Of a stretch of DNA of 64,000 nucleotides, positions 43,704 to 52,603 are shown in pieces (the first letter of the stretch is position 1; each line of letters opens with the position of its first letter). The DNA is from an uncultured Prevotellaceae bacterium (GTDB taxonomy: Bacteria; Bacteroidota; Bacteroidia; Bacteroidales; Bacteroidaceae). The stretch lies in the NCBI GenBank assembly GCA_947176535.1, contig CAMWQU010000005.1, forward strand, positions 1-64,000, given 5' to 3'. Below the pieces are notes generated by a model. The model did no database searches and was not told the origin of the DNA. It saw nothing but the letters and a program-made list of their open reading frames with translations. The position numbers and the translations under genes were made by a program.

Positions 43704-45539
43704 ATGCTAAGACAGTTTTTCTCCATCATGGGGCGGTATCTCAGGCCATACCGAAAGCATCTGGCCTGGTCGGTGTTGCTAAACTTCCTGTCGCAGTGGA
43801 TGAATGTGTTTTCGTTTGCGGTGTTGGTTCCCATTCTAAACATTCTGTTCAAGATAGATACGACCACCTACGAGTATCAGCCCATTGACTGGGATCATGT
43901 GGACATGGACGTCGTGTTCAACAATGCCTATGCGGCGGTGCAGGAACTCATCACGTCCTACGGCCCCTTCGAGACGCTGCTCATGATGGGTGTGGCGCTG
44001 GTGGTGATGACGGGCCTGAAAACGTTGGGCTACTTTGCCTCCTCGGCCGTCATGATTCCCTTGCGGACGGGTATTGTGCGGGACATCCGTATCGAGGTCT
44101 ATAATAAGGTGCTCCGCCTGCCGCTGAGTTTCTTTTCCGAAGAGCGTAAGGGCGACATCATCGCGCGCATGTCGGCCGACGTGCAGATGGTGGAGAGCAG
44201 CATCACCAGCAGTATTGACATGCTCGTGCGTCAGCCCATAGCCATAATCGTGTGCTTCGTTACCCTGTTTGCGGTGAGTTGGCAGCTCACTCTCTTCGTG
44301 CTCGTTGTGGCTCCGTTGGCCGGATGGGTGATGGGCGTTGTCAGCCGCACACTCAAAAGTCAGTCGTCCAGCGTGCAGGCGCGTTGGGGCGACATCATCG
44401 CTCAGCTTGACGAGACGTTGGGCGGACTGCGCATCATCAAGGCTTTCATCGCCGAACGGAAGATGGCGCAGCGTTTTGCCGACACGAACGAGGAGTATCG
44501 CCGCGCCATAAATTCCATGGCCATCCGGCAGAGTGCCGCTCACCCCATGTCGGAGCTTCTCGGTACCATTATCATTGTTATTGTCCTGCTCTTCGGCGGT
44601 TATCTCATTCTCAGCGATTCCAATCTCATCGACGCCTCCAAGTTCATCTATTACATGGTTATCCTTTACAGCGTCATCAATCCGTTGAAGGAGTTCTCCA
44701 AGGCCTCTTATCAGATACCTTTAGGATTGGCTTCGATGGATCGTATCGACTTTATTCTGAAAGCGGAAAACCCGATTCGCGAGATAGAACTGCCGCAGTC
44801 GCTGCCCGCATTTGAGGAGAAAATCGAACTGCGCGATGTCAGCTTCAGCTATACCCCCGGTCGCGAGGTGCTGCGCCATATCAGCCTTGTGGTTCCCAAG
44901 GGCAAGACCATCGCTCTGGTGGGACAGTCCGGGTCGGGCAAGAGTACGTTGGTAGACCTTATTCCCCGTTATCACGACGTGACGGAGGGTGAGGTGATTA
45001 TTGACGGGAAGAACATCAAGTCGCTGCGTATCTCCGAACTGCGCTCGCTCATCGGTAACGTTAATCAGGAGGCCATTCTCTTCAACGATACGTTCTATAA
45101 CAACATCACCTTCGGTGTGGAGAATGCCACCATGGAACAGGTGGTGGAAGCGGCGAAGATAGCCAATGCGCACGACTTTATCATGGAGAGTGAAAACGGC
45201 TACAATACCATGATTGGTGACCGCGGTAGCCGCCTCTCCGGCGGACAGCGGCAGCGCATCAGCATAGCCCGTGCCATCCTGAAAAATCCTCCCATCCTCA
45301 TTCTCGACGAGGCCACATCGGCCCTCGACACCGAGTCGGAACGTCTGGTGCAGGAGGCTCTGGAACGCCTGATGCTTTCCCGTACCACCATCGCCATCGC
45401 TCACCGCCTGTCCACAATCAAGAATGCCGATGAAATCTTTGTGCTCAAAGAAGGCGAAATCGTGGAGCGCGGACAGCATGAGGAACTCATTGCCAAGAAC
45501 GGATATTACAAACATCTTTACGACATGCAGCAGTTGTAG
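43704..45539 (+). CDS. MsbA-like ABC exporter (fused permease and ATPase)
   Basis: 611 residues. Six membrane segments (about 15-330) are followed by an ABC ATPase domain (about 370-605) with Walker A LVGQSGSGKSTLVD, Q-loop NVNQEAILF, signature LSGGQRQRISIARA and Walker B ILILDEATSALD. The layout fits the MsbA/lipid A flippase group, which flips lipid A-core across the inner membrane; multidrug exporters look alike. The downstream glycan genes make a lipid or LPS-core substrate the better guess. Confidence 0.88.
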   Translation: MLRQFFSIMGRYLRPYRKHLAWSVLLNFLSQWMNVFSFAVLVPILNILFKIDTTTYEYQPIDWDHVDMDVVFNNAYAAVQELITSYGPFETLLMMGVALVVMTGLKTLGYFASSAVMIPLRTGIVRDIRIEVYNKVLRLPLSFFSEERKGDIIARMSADVQMVESSITSSIDMLVRQPIAIIVCFVTLFAVSWQLTLFVLVVAPLAGWVMGVVSRTLKSQSSSVQARWGDIIAQLDETLGGLRIIKAFIAERKMAQRFADTNEEYRRAINSMAIRQSAAHPMSELLGTIIIVIVLLFGGYLILSDSNLIDASKFIYYMVILYSVINPLKEFSKASYQIPLGLASMDRIDFILKAENPIREIELPQSLPAFEEKIELRDVSFSYTPGREVLRHISLVVPKGKTIALVGQSGSGKSTLVDLIPRYHDVTEGEVIIDGKNIKSLRISELRSLIGNVNQEAILFNDTFYNNITFGVENATMEQVVEAAKIANAHDFIMESENGYNTMIGDRGSRLSGGQRQRISIARAILKNPPILILDEATSALDTESERLVQEALERLMLSRTTIAIAHRLSTIKNADEIFVLKEGEIVERGQHEELIAKNGYYKHLYDMQQL

Positions 45540-45603
45540 TTCTGTATCGGAATCTTGTACAAAAAGAAAATGATTGTTTAGTAGGTATGTTCCCCAACAT
45601 TAA

Positions 45604-46326
45604 ATGATAATGAAATCCTTACACATCATCACGCCCGTAAAAGACAACATCGCTTTCACGTTGCAAACCGTGGAGGCCATACTGTCATCGCAATTAGAGG
45701 TGCCGCATACGTACACGGTATATAACGATAACTCGACAGCCGAAAATACCCGTCTGCTCGAAGACACCGCCCGTGAAATGGACTTTCAGTTGGTGAATCT
45801 GAGTGAACTGACTTCTCATCCCTCGCCCAATTATCTGTTTGTTCTGCAACGCGAGCAACAGTTGTGTCTCCGGGAAGACGCCGGACTGCTTATTGTGGAA
45901 AGCGATGTCACTGTTCGTCCCGACACGTTGCAAGGTCTCTGGCAGGGTGCGCAGGAACATGCTGATGCCGGCATTGTGGCTTCGGTGACGGTGGATGAGG
46001 AGGGAAAAATCAATTACCCTTATCTTTATGCTAGGAAGTGGAAAACGGGATGCCACGAGACTCGTCGGCATTGTTCGTTCTGTTGCTCGTTGCTTACTCC
46101 GGAACTCTTGCGTCGCGTAGACTTCGGGCAGTTGGATGCATCGAAGAATTGGTTTGATGTCACCATCTCGCACCGGTCGGTAGAAAAGGGGCTTCGGAAT
46201 TATGTTTATACGCAGTTCCCAGTATTGCACCGTCCCCACGGCAGCCGTCCCTGGAAGCAGTTGAAGTACAAGAATCCCCTGAAATACTATTGGCTGAAAC
46301 TCACCAAAGGGTTGGATAAGATATGA
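45604..46326 (+). CDS. GT2-like glycosyltransferase
   Basis: 240 residues. The N-terminus HIITPVKDNIAFTLQTVEAILSS and YTVYNDNSTAENTRLLE resemble a GT-A fold nucleotide-binding region. LLIVESDVTVRPDTL supplies an acidic ExD-type motif in place of a classic DxD. No membrane segment. It is the first of seven closely spaced glycan genes, and its stop overlaps the next start (ATGA). It probably adds a sugar to the LPS core or another surface glycan; donor and acceptor are not readable. Confidence 0.78.
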   Translation: MIMKSLHIITPVKDNIAFTLQTVEAILSSQLEVPHTYTVYNDNSTAENTRLLEDTAREMDFQLVNLSELTSHPSPNYLFVLQREQQLCLREDAGLLIVESDVTVRPDTLQGLWQGAQEHADAGIVASVTVDEEGKINYPYLYARKWKTGCHETRRHCSFCCSLLTPELLRRVDFGQLDASKNWFDVTISHRSVEKGLRNYVYTQFPVLHRPHGSRPWKQLKYKNPLKYYWLKLTKGLDKI

Positions 46327-47078
46327 AAAACAGTACGACGAGGAGCATTTTCTCGCTTCTGCTCCATCCTACACGGATGGTAGTTAGTGACGAGCAGGAT
46401 GAGGCCCTGAAAGGTTTTGTCCGTTCCCTGCCGATGCTTTTCCAGACGAATCAGGGAACGTTGTTGTATAAGGGGCGCAACGAACTGAGAGTGTTTGTCC
46501 ACGAGGGGCAGGAGATGGTAGTAAAGGCTTTTGTCCGGCCGCACATCCTCAACAGATTTATTTACGGGATTCTGCGGAAAAGTAAGGCGCAGCGCTCCTA
46601 TGAATATGCCCGCCGCTTGCGTCAGGAGGGTCTTGGAAGTCCCACGCCCGTGGCTTGGCTGACGGAACGTAACGGGCTGCTGTTCACCCGCAGTTATTAC
46701 GTGTCGTTGAAATCAACCTGCCCCTATACGTACAGAGATATTCAGGACGGCAAGGTTGTTCCCCAGAGTGAGGAAGAGCGTTATCTGCGGCTTGTGGCCC
46801 GGTTTGTGGCCCGGTTGCACGACCGCGGGATGCTGCATCGCGACCTGTCGCAGGGTAACGTACTGTTTGGCCCCGGTGATGAAGTGGAGTTGATAGACCT
46901 CAACCGCATCCGCTTCCGCCGTGTCGGGATGGAGGAGGGATGTCGGAATCTCTCGGAGCGTTTGCTGGCCAATCGCCGTCAGCGCGAGATTCTGGCCACC
47001 ACTTATGCCGAGGCGCGCGGATTCGACAAGGCAGAGTGCCTGAAAATAGTTTCGCAATATAACGGGATAAAGGATTAA
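46323..47078 (+). CDS. LPS-kinase-like protein (InaA/KdkA-type kinase fold)
   Basis: 251 residues. The kinase-like catalytic loop is HRDLSQGNVLF and the metal-binding motif is VELIDLNRIRF, with DLN in place of DFG, as in LPS heptose/Kdo kinases and InaA. An N-lobe Lys candidate lies in MVVKAFVRPHIL. Members phosphorylate core sugars on the cytosolic side of the inner membrane. Overlap with the preceding glycosyltransferase and a 2-base gap to the next indicate one transcript. Confidence 0.85.
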   Translation: MKNSTTRSIFSLLLHPTRMVVSDEQDEALKGFVRSLPMLFQTNQGTLLYKGRNELRVFVHEGQEMVVKAFVRPHILNRFIYGILRKSKAQRSYEYARRLRQEGLGSPTPVAWLTERNGLLFTRSYYVSLKSTCPYTYRDIQDGKVVPQSEEERYLRLVARFVARLHDRGMLHRDLSQGNVLFGPGDEVELIDLNRIRFRRVGMEEGCRNLSERLLANRRQREILATTYAEARGFDKAECLKIVSQYNGIKD

Positions 47079-47080
47079 GT

Positions 47081-48001
47081 ATGAATATCATTCTAAAGGT
47101 GTTGCCGCGTATAGCCAAAGCCTTGTGGCATTGGCCGTCTACGAAATCGCGTATCGAAAATCCCCGTGTCATTATGACGCTGTTGGTGAAGAACGAAGAG
47201 GACAAACTGGAGGCCAACCTTCTGTTTCATCATGCCATGGGAGTGGACGGGTTTATCGTTACGGACAATCATTCCACCGATGGGACAATGGCTATCCTGC
47301 AACGCTATAGGGAACTTGGCTGGATATTGGAGATTATCGAAGAACCCTCAACGGGTTATGAGCAAAAGAAGTGGGTGGATCGCATGGTCATGCAGGCTAT
47401 CGGGAAGTACGGCGCGGACTGGATTATCAATGCCGATGCCGACGAACTGTGGTATGCCCCGTCCGGCAGTCTGAAAACGGAACTGAGCCGGTGTGACAAG
47501 CGCATCATGAAGTGCCGGGCCTGCGGTATGTATCCGCAGGAGGACGCTCCTTTCTACGAATGGCGGAAACGTGTTGCTGCCATCGAGGCCCCCGATGAAT
47601 ACGCGCTTTCACGTTACAGCATCTTCCAGCGGCAGAGGGGGAAAGTGGCTCACCGTGCAGACGGTTATCTCCACATCGCTATGGGCAATCATAAGGTGAG
47701 TATGCTGCCGTGGACGAAAGAGAACACGAAAGGTATCGTCATCTACCACTATTCTGTGGGCACGTGGAACACGTTTGAACAGAAAACGGTTCAGGGTGGT
47801 CGGGAACTGGAAAAGCATCCCACCAAAAAGCATGCCCGGCACTGGCGTTACTTTTATGACCTGTACAAGAAAGGCCAGTTGCGGGAGGAATATGACCGTG
47901 TAATAGGTACTGCAAACTATAAGCGTCTTGTTTCCGAGGGCTATATCGTGGAGGACGATACGATTTATAACTATTTTAGAAACCATATTCAGTGGCCATG
48001 A
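47081..48001 (+). CDS. Glycosyltransferase, GT2/DUF23-like
   Basis: 306 residues. MTLLVKNEEDKLEANLLFHHAMGVDGFIVTDNHSTDGTMAIL and the metal-binding NADADELW are typical of Glyco_tranf_2_4-type enzymes, which transfer sugars in LPS or capsule synthesis. A positively charged C-terminal half (HPTKKHARHWRYFYDLYKKGQL) may attach to the membrane surface. The stop overlaps the fucosyltransferase start (ATGA). Confidence 0.85.
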   Translation: MNIILKVLPRIAKALWHWPSTKSRIENPRVIMTLLVKNEEDKLEANLLFHHAMGVDGFIVTDNHSTDGTMAILQRYRELGWILEIIEEPSTGYEQKKWVDRMVMQAIGKYGADWIINADADELWYAPSGSLKTELSRCDKRIMKCRACGMYPQEDAPFYEWRKRVAAIEAPDEYALSRYSIFQRQRGKVAHRADGYLHIAMGNHKVSMLPWTKENTKGIVIYHYSVGTWNTFEQKTVQGGRELEKHPTKKHARHWRYFYDLYKKGQLREEYDRVIGTANYKRLVSEGYIVEDDTIYNYFRNHIQWP

Positions 48002-48858
48002 GACTGATAAAAATGACCGGAGGACTGGGCAACCAGATGTTTATCTACGTGTTGTATCTGCGTATGAAAAGCCGATTCCCAGATACCCGCATCGACCTTT
48101 CCGATATGCAGCATTATCATGTTCATTACGGTTATGAGATGAACAAGGTGTTCGGCTTGCCCCGGACTGCGGAGGTCTGTATGCCGCAATGGGTGAAGAA
48201 AGCACTTGAGATACTCTGTTTCCGTGTGATTTTGGAACGGCATGAACGCGGCTCGCTGCGTCACTACGATGGGGCTATCCGCTGGCCGTGGGTCTACTAC
48301 AAGGGTTTCTATCAGAACCTGATTTACTTTGCAGGCCATGAGGAGGAAATCCGTCGCGCGTTTACGTTCGACATGTCAAGGGTGAGTGAACGCAACCGGG
48401 CGTTGGCCGCCGAGATGGACAAGGATGCCGGCAGTGTGGCTTTGCACATCCGGCGGGGTGACTATCTGCAGGCCGCGCATTATAAGAAAGTGGGCTGTGT
48501 GTGTCAGTTGCCTTATTATCAGCGAGCTATTGCCGAGATGCGTCGGCGCGTGACAAATCCCCGTGTGTTCATTTTCTCGGAGGACGAACAGTGGGTAAGG
48601 GAAAACCTTCCGATGGAAGATGCCGTGTTTGTGAATTGGAATCGGGGAGAGGACAGTTGGCAGGACATGATGCTGATGTCGCACTGTCACCATAATATCA
48701 TCTGTAACAGTACGTTCTCGTGGTGGGCAGCGTGGCTGAACGGACATGACGGAAAACTGGTGTTCTGTCCTGACCGTTGGTATGCCGATGATTCGGGGGG
48801 GGTAAATCTCTGTCCCGAAGAATGGGTCAGGATAAGTACAAGAGATGGTCTAACATGA
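47998..48858 (+). CDS. GT11 alpha-1,2-fucosyltransferase family protein
   Basis: 286 residues from the ATG at 47998. GT11 enzymes transfer L-fucose (some use other sugars) in alpha-1,2 linkage. The N-terminus has MTGGLGNQMFIYVLYLRM, the GDP-binding HIRRGDY motif is in VALHIRRGDYLQAAHY, and the conserved STFSWWAAWL lies near the C-terminus. Fucosylated surface glycan is therefore likely, perhaps mimicking host H-type antigens, as proposed for gut Bacteroidales. It is embedded in the glycan cluster. Confidence 0.93.
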   Translation: MRLIKMTGGLGNQMFIYVLYLRMKSRFPDTRIDLSDMQHYHVHYGYEMNKVFGLPRTAEVCMPQWVKKALEILCFRVILERHERGSLRHYDGAIRWPWVYYKGFYQNLIYFAGHEEEIRRAFTFDMSRVSERNRALAAEMDKDAGSVALHIRRGDYLQAAHYKKVGCVCQLPYYQRAIAEMRRRVTNPRVFIFSEDEQWVRENLPMEDAVFVNWNRGEDSWQDMMLMSHCHHNIICNSTFSWWAAWLNGHDGKLVFCPDRWYADDSGGVNLCPEEWVRISTRDGLT

Positions 48859-48871
48859 TAGTTGCATCGGT

Positions 48872-50047
48872 ATGAAGAAAACGTTGGCTTTTGTACATCC
48901 TGTTTTTCCCAGTGGAGGGACGGAGAAAATGACGTTGGAGGTGGGCGAATATCTTTGCCAGCATGGTTTCCGGGTTATTGTGTTGTGTAGGGAATTTCGA
49001 TCCGATCTGATGCCTTGGGATAGCCATATAGAGGTTCTGACGTATAGTAATAAACTGCGAAAAAGAGAAGCTGCCGAGGAAATCATACAGCATATTCGCC
49101 AACAAGATATTCAGGTCGTTACTTATGGTCTTTTCTTGCCCCCGTTTGCTTCATACATCAAAGAAAAGACTGGCTGCAAGATAGTTGTAACAGCCCATTC
49201 GATGCCTTTTTGGCAATCTCATGCCAAGAACGCAGTGAAAGAGCGAAGAAAGGCCGGCAATCTGTGGGAGCGTATTACGTGGAATTTGTGGTATCGTCCA
49301 CTCATTAACGTATTTCATAGGTACGATAAAAAGGTGAATTGTGATTATTTACATACCCTGACCGAGATTGATGCCTATGTGGTGCTTTGTCCTGAATATC
49401 GTGAACAGTTATGTAAGGTTCTGCATTTAGACGAGAATACCAAAAAGAAAATCTATGTAATCCCCAATTTTCAGCTACCTAATGAACGCCCCAACCTTGA
49501 GAAGGAGAAATTGGTAGTTTATGTAGGGAGACTGAGTTATGTGGATAAAAGAGTAGACCGCCTTTTGCATATATGGGCCATGGTGGAGGCTCAGGTCTCT
49601 GACTGGCGTCTGGAAATCGTAGGAGAAGGGGATGAAGAGCAGAATCTACGCGCATTGGCCCAACGGTTGGGATTGAGAAATGTTTCTTTTGAGGGACGGC
49701 AGAATCCGCAACCCTATTACGATCGTGCAGCTATCCTATGTCTTACAAGTACCCTTGAAGGGTGGGGATTAGTGCTTACGGAAGCGCAAACCAATGGGGT
49801 AGTGCCTATAGCATTTGATTGTAGTGCCGGAGTTCATAACTTATTGTCACCTACCGGAGAATATGGCATCCTCATACCTCCATTTGAACTAGATGCTTAT
49901 GTCCGGGAATTGCTTCGTCTTATGAACGACGATGTTCGGTGTGCAGAACTTCGGCAGCGCGTACTTCAACGTAAGTACCCCAGGGAGGATGTTTGTTATA
50001 AATATTATCAACTTTATCAACTGCTGTGTGAAGATGCCGCATCCTAA
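48872..50047 (+). CDS. GT4 glycosyltransferase, first of a tandem pair
   Basis: 391 residues, GT-B fold. The N-terminal TLAFVHPVFPSGGTEKMTLEVGEYL holds the Gly-rich acceptor loop. The C-terminal half has VVYVGRLSYVDKRVDRLL and the E-x7-E donor motif EGWGLVLTE. It is paralogous along its whole length to the next gene, with a near-identical stretch about FEGRQNPQPYYDRAAILCLTSTxEGWG. The 3' end overlaps that gene by 14 bases. Donor sugar unknown. Base composition is lower in GC than the earlier cluster genes. Confidence 0.9.
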   Translation: MKKTLAFVHPVFPSGGTEKMTLEVGEYLCQHGFRVIVLCREFRSDLMPWDSHIEVLTYSNKLRKREAAEEIIQHIRQQDIQVVTYGLFLPPFASYIKEKTGCKIVVTAHSMPFWQSHAKNAVKERRKAGNLWERITWNLWYRPLINVFHRYDKKVNCDYLHTLTEIDAYVVLCPEYREQLCKVLHLDENTKKKIYVIPNFQLPNERPNLEKEKLVVYVGRLSYVDKRVDRLLHIWAMVEAQVSDWRLEIVGEGDEEQNLRALAQRLGLRNVSFEGRQNPQPYYDRAAILCLTSTLEGWGLVLTEAQTNGVVPIAFDCSAGVHNLLSPTGEYGILIPPFELDAYVRELLRLMNDDVRCAELRQRVLQRKYPREDVCYKYYQLYQLLCEDAAS

Positions 50048-51203
50048 AACAATTGCTTTTATACATCCTGTTTTTCCCTGTGGCGGTGCCGAGAACGTTA
50101 CTCTTGAGATTGGCCGTGTTTTGTCTTCTCAAGGTTATCGTATCGTTGTACTCTGTGAGAGGCTTTATTCCGAAATCATGCCGCCTGACAGCCCTATTCA
50201 CATAGCGTATTATACCGTCCGTAAGCCTTCTAAAAAGGAACACGCTTTGGAGATGATAGAAAAGATACGCACTCTGGGCATTGATGTGCTTGTCTATGTT
50301 GTGAACTATCCGCGCCACATCGAATGGATTCGTCAGCAGACGGGTGCGCGCATAGTAGTGGCAAATCATGGCATGATGTACTGGCAGGTTTTTAGTAAAA
50401 TAGAGTCTCTCAGGAAGAAACGAAAGAAAAACCTTTGGCATCGCCTGCGTTGGTATTTTTGGTACAGAGAGCGAGTAAAATCCGCCGACTATTATTTATG
50501 CAGAGTTCAACGAACGTATCGTTCCCTTCTGTGGCGAGTAGATGCCTATATGGTGCTTTGTGAGGGCTACCGCAGTCAGTTGATTCGTGATTTAGCTCCC
50601 GATGAGGCTACACAACGGAAAATCTATGTCATTCCCAACTTTCAGCATCCCCATCCAGACCCTTGTCTTCAGAAAGAGAAAAAAGTTCTCTTCGTTGGGA
50701 GACTTACTCATGCAGACAAGCGTGTGGATCGCCTCCTGCGTGTTTGGGCAATGCTGGAACCGCAGATGCCCGATTGGGAGTTGCAAATTGTAGGTGAGGG
50801 GGAGGAACTATCCCGCTTACTGGATTTGGCCGACAGACTTCAACTTCGGAATGTGCGTTTTGAGGGGCGACAGAATCCGCAACCTTATTACGACCGTGCA
50901 GCTATTCTGTGCCTGACAAGTACTCATGAAGGTTGGGGACTGGTGCTTACGGAAGCGCAGACCAACGGTGTTGTTCCTATCGCATTTGATTGTAGTGCCG
51001 GAGTCCATACCATATTGTCATCCGATGATTCAGGGCAGTGTGGTGTTCTCGTGCCTCCGTTTAATCTTGATATCTATGCTCGTGAGTTGCATCGTCTTAT
51101 GTCGGATGAATGTTGGTGGCGAACGCTTCAGCAGAATGTACTGCAGCGACGCTTCCCGTTGGAGGACACTTGCAAGCGTTACAAAAATATGTTTGAAGCC
51201 TGA
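50034..51203 (+). CDS. GT4 glycosyltransferase, second of a tandem pair
   Basis: 389 residues from the ATG at 50034 (MPHPKTIAFIHPVFPCGGAENVTLEIG); the frame stays open further upstream but inside the previous gene. Motifs are the same as its paralogue: VLFVGRLTHADKRVDRLL, FEGRQNPQPYYDRAAILCLTSTHEGWGLVLTEAQTNGVVPIAFDCSAGV. The central parts differ more (residues 80-190), which suggests different acceptors. Recent duplication followed by divergence, or gene conversion of the donor domain, would explain the pattern. Confidence 0.9.
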   Translation: MPHPKTIAFIHPVFPCGGAENVTLEIGRVLSSQGYRIVVLCERLYSEIMPPDSPIHIAYYTVRKPSKKEHALEMIEKIRTLGIDVLVYVVNYPRHIEWIRQQTGARIVVANHGMMYWQVFSKIESLRKKRKKNLWHRLRWYFWYRERVKSADYYLCRVQRTYRSLLWRVDAYMVLCEGYRSQLIRDLAPDEATQRKIYVIPNFQHPHPDPCLQKEKKVLFVGRLTHADKRVDRLLRVWAMLEPQMPDWELQIVGEGEELSRLLDLADRLQLRNVRFEGRQNPQPYYDRAAILCLTSTHEGWGLVLTEAQTNGVVPIAFDCSAGVHTILSSDDSGQCGVLVPPFNLDIYARELHRLMSDECWWRTLQQNVLQRRFPLEDTCKRYKNMFEA

Positions 51204-51206
51204 CTA

Positions 51207-52229
51207 ATGCCTGATGCTATGAAAGAAAAGGTTTTGACTATCATTATTCCCATGTATAACATGGAGAAGTATATCGACCAGTGTCTCTCGTCGCTGTGTT
51301 TCGGAGAAGGCATGGAGCGTATGGAAGTACTTGTCATAAACGATGGCAGCAAAGACAACTGTCCCGCCATTGCCCATGATTACGAGGTGCGCTATCCGCA
51401 GACTTTCCATGTCATAGACAAAGAAAACGGAAACTACGGGTCGTGCATCAATAGGGGAGTGGCCGAGGCTACGGGAAAATATATCCGTGTACTGGATGCT
51501 GATGACTTCTATGCGACGAAGAACTTGCCGGACTTTGTGAAGTTTCTGCAAGGCGCGGACTTGGATATGGTGTACACGAAATTCAGCCGTGTAGACGAGT
51601 GCGGGAATGTTATATGGCGTTCCCGTGTTCTGCGGATGGCAGGAACAGTGTATGGCTTGTCCGACCTTTATCCTCGGTTGCACATGGCCATGCACAATAT
51701 CACTTACCGCACGGAAGTGCTGCGCCGGATAGCGTATCGCCAGACTGAGGGTATCTCGTACACCGATCAGGAATGGATATTCTTGCCGATGGCGTTTGTG
51801 GAGCGTTGGCAATATTATCCGGAATTTATCTATGTTTATCGTTCGGAGCGCGAGGGACAGACCATGTCGCCGGAGCGGATAGTACGGGATATTGATCAGG
51901 AAATGCAGGGGATGATGGTAATGGTGAATCATTACGAACGCTTGAAAACCGGATTGTCATCTGAGCAGAAAGGGTATCTGAAAAACAGGCTCATGACTCG
52001 GGCGAGGTTGATATATAAAAGATTCCTGCTTGCTTATTACAAGGAGCTGAAACCCTGCATGAGCAAGTTGGTGAAGATGGACGAGGACATCCGGAAACTT
52101 TCCCCGGAAATATGGGAGGAGATGGAGAACGTCTGCTTCCACATATCCGTCTTTAAGTATCGTTTCATCCGTAACTGGCGAAAGAGCGGATATAACGGAG
52201 ATTTGTGGGGGCTTCGCTTCAAGCGTTAG
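51207..52229 (+). CDS. GT2 glycosyltransferase
   Basis: 340 residues (or 336 from a second ATG at 51219). A classic GT-A family 2 enzyme: LTIIIPMYNMEKYIDQCLSSL, VINDGSKDNCPAIA, and the DxD-like metal motif VLDADDFYATKN. A C-terminal helical region is rich in Lys/Arg. It closes the glycan gene cluster. Substrates are not readable. A repeat-filled non-coding gap follows. Confidence 0.9.
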   Translation: MPDAMKEKVLTIIIPMYNMEKYIDQCLSSLCFGEGMERMEVLVINDGSKDNCPAIAHDYEVRYPQTFHVIDKENGNYGSCINRGVAEATGKYIRVLDADDFYATKNLPDFVKFLQGADLDMVYTKFSRVDECGNVIWRSRVLRMAGTVYGLSDLYPRLHMAMHNITYRTEVLRRIAYRQTEGISYTDQEWIFLPMAFVERWQYYPEFIYVYRSEREGQTMSPERIVRDIDQEMQGMMVMVNHYERLKTGLSSEQKGYLKNRLMTRARLIYKRFLLAYYKELKPCMSKLVKMDEDIRKLSPEIWEEMENVCFHISVFKYRFIRNWRKSGYNGDLWGLRFKR

Positions 52230-52278
52230 GACCGACCTTCCGTGGCCGTGTCACGGTTCCCCTATGGACGGGCCTTGG

Positions 52279-52316
52279 TCCCGCTATTGTCGAGCCTCCG
52301 TCCCGCTATTGTCGAG
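52279..52316. repeat. GGACGAG-family element, copy 3 (tandem variant)
   Basis: TCCCGCTATTGTCGAG occurs twice (52279-52294 and 52301-52316), 22 bases apart, differing at two positions from the TCCCGCTATGGACGAG core seen near 3038 and 18548. A further degenerate copy (CCCCTATGGACGGG) lies at 52259-52272. Confidence 0.75.
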
Positions 52317-52459
52317 GGCGGGTCGTCCTATGCCCCTAATCTAAACAGCTCCGACAACGTTTCTCTGAGGTATAGCGGCAATCGTGACGTTACCTTGATT
52401 TATATAGAAGACTTTCCAGTGAAAGAAATGCTGGAAAACGATGCCCATCGGCCCTAAAA

Positions 52460-52539
52460 ATGGAATAAGTGGACAAAAATAGGGTCGAAAAAATGGAATA
52501 AGTGGATAAAAATGGGGCTAAAAAGATGGAATAAGTGGA
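52460..52539. repeat. Three direct repeats with 33-bp period
   Basis: ATGGAATAAGTGGA occurs at 52460-52473, 52493-52506 and 52526-52539, exactly 33 bases apart, with A-rich, partly conserved spacers. The last copy ends 31 bases before the -7 box of the DUF4143 ATPase gene. There are too few and too A-rich spacers for a CRISPR array. Confidence 0.85.
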
Positions 52540-52570
52540 TTTTTCTCTTGGCGGAACGGACTAAAAAGTG

Positions 52571-52578
52571 TATTTTTG
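52571..52578 (+). promoter_or_regulatory. -7 box of the DUF4143 ATPase gene
   Basis: TATTTTTG matches TAnnTTTG, 25 bases before the ATG at 52604, and supports that start over an upstream in-frame one. Confidence 0.65.
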
Positions 52579-52603
52579 CATCAAATACAGACTTATAAGG
52601 ATT

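Larger units (their letters stand above)
52230..52603. other. Repeat-filled non-coding gap after the glycan cluster
   Basis: No gene is visible in 374 bases. The first third holds altered copies of the GGACGAG family (52258-52316), the middle (52330-52450) shows nothing clear, and the last part holds three 33-bp-spaced direct repeats and the promoter of the ATPase gene. Confidence 0.65.

Noticed and set aside
52460-52539. The 33-bp-spaced repeats as a CRISPR array
   Set aside because: There are only three 14-base units, the spacers are A-rich and similar to each other, and no cas gene is nearby.
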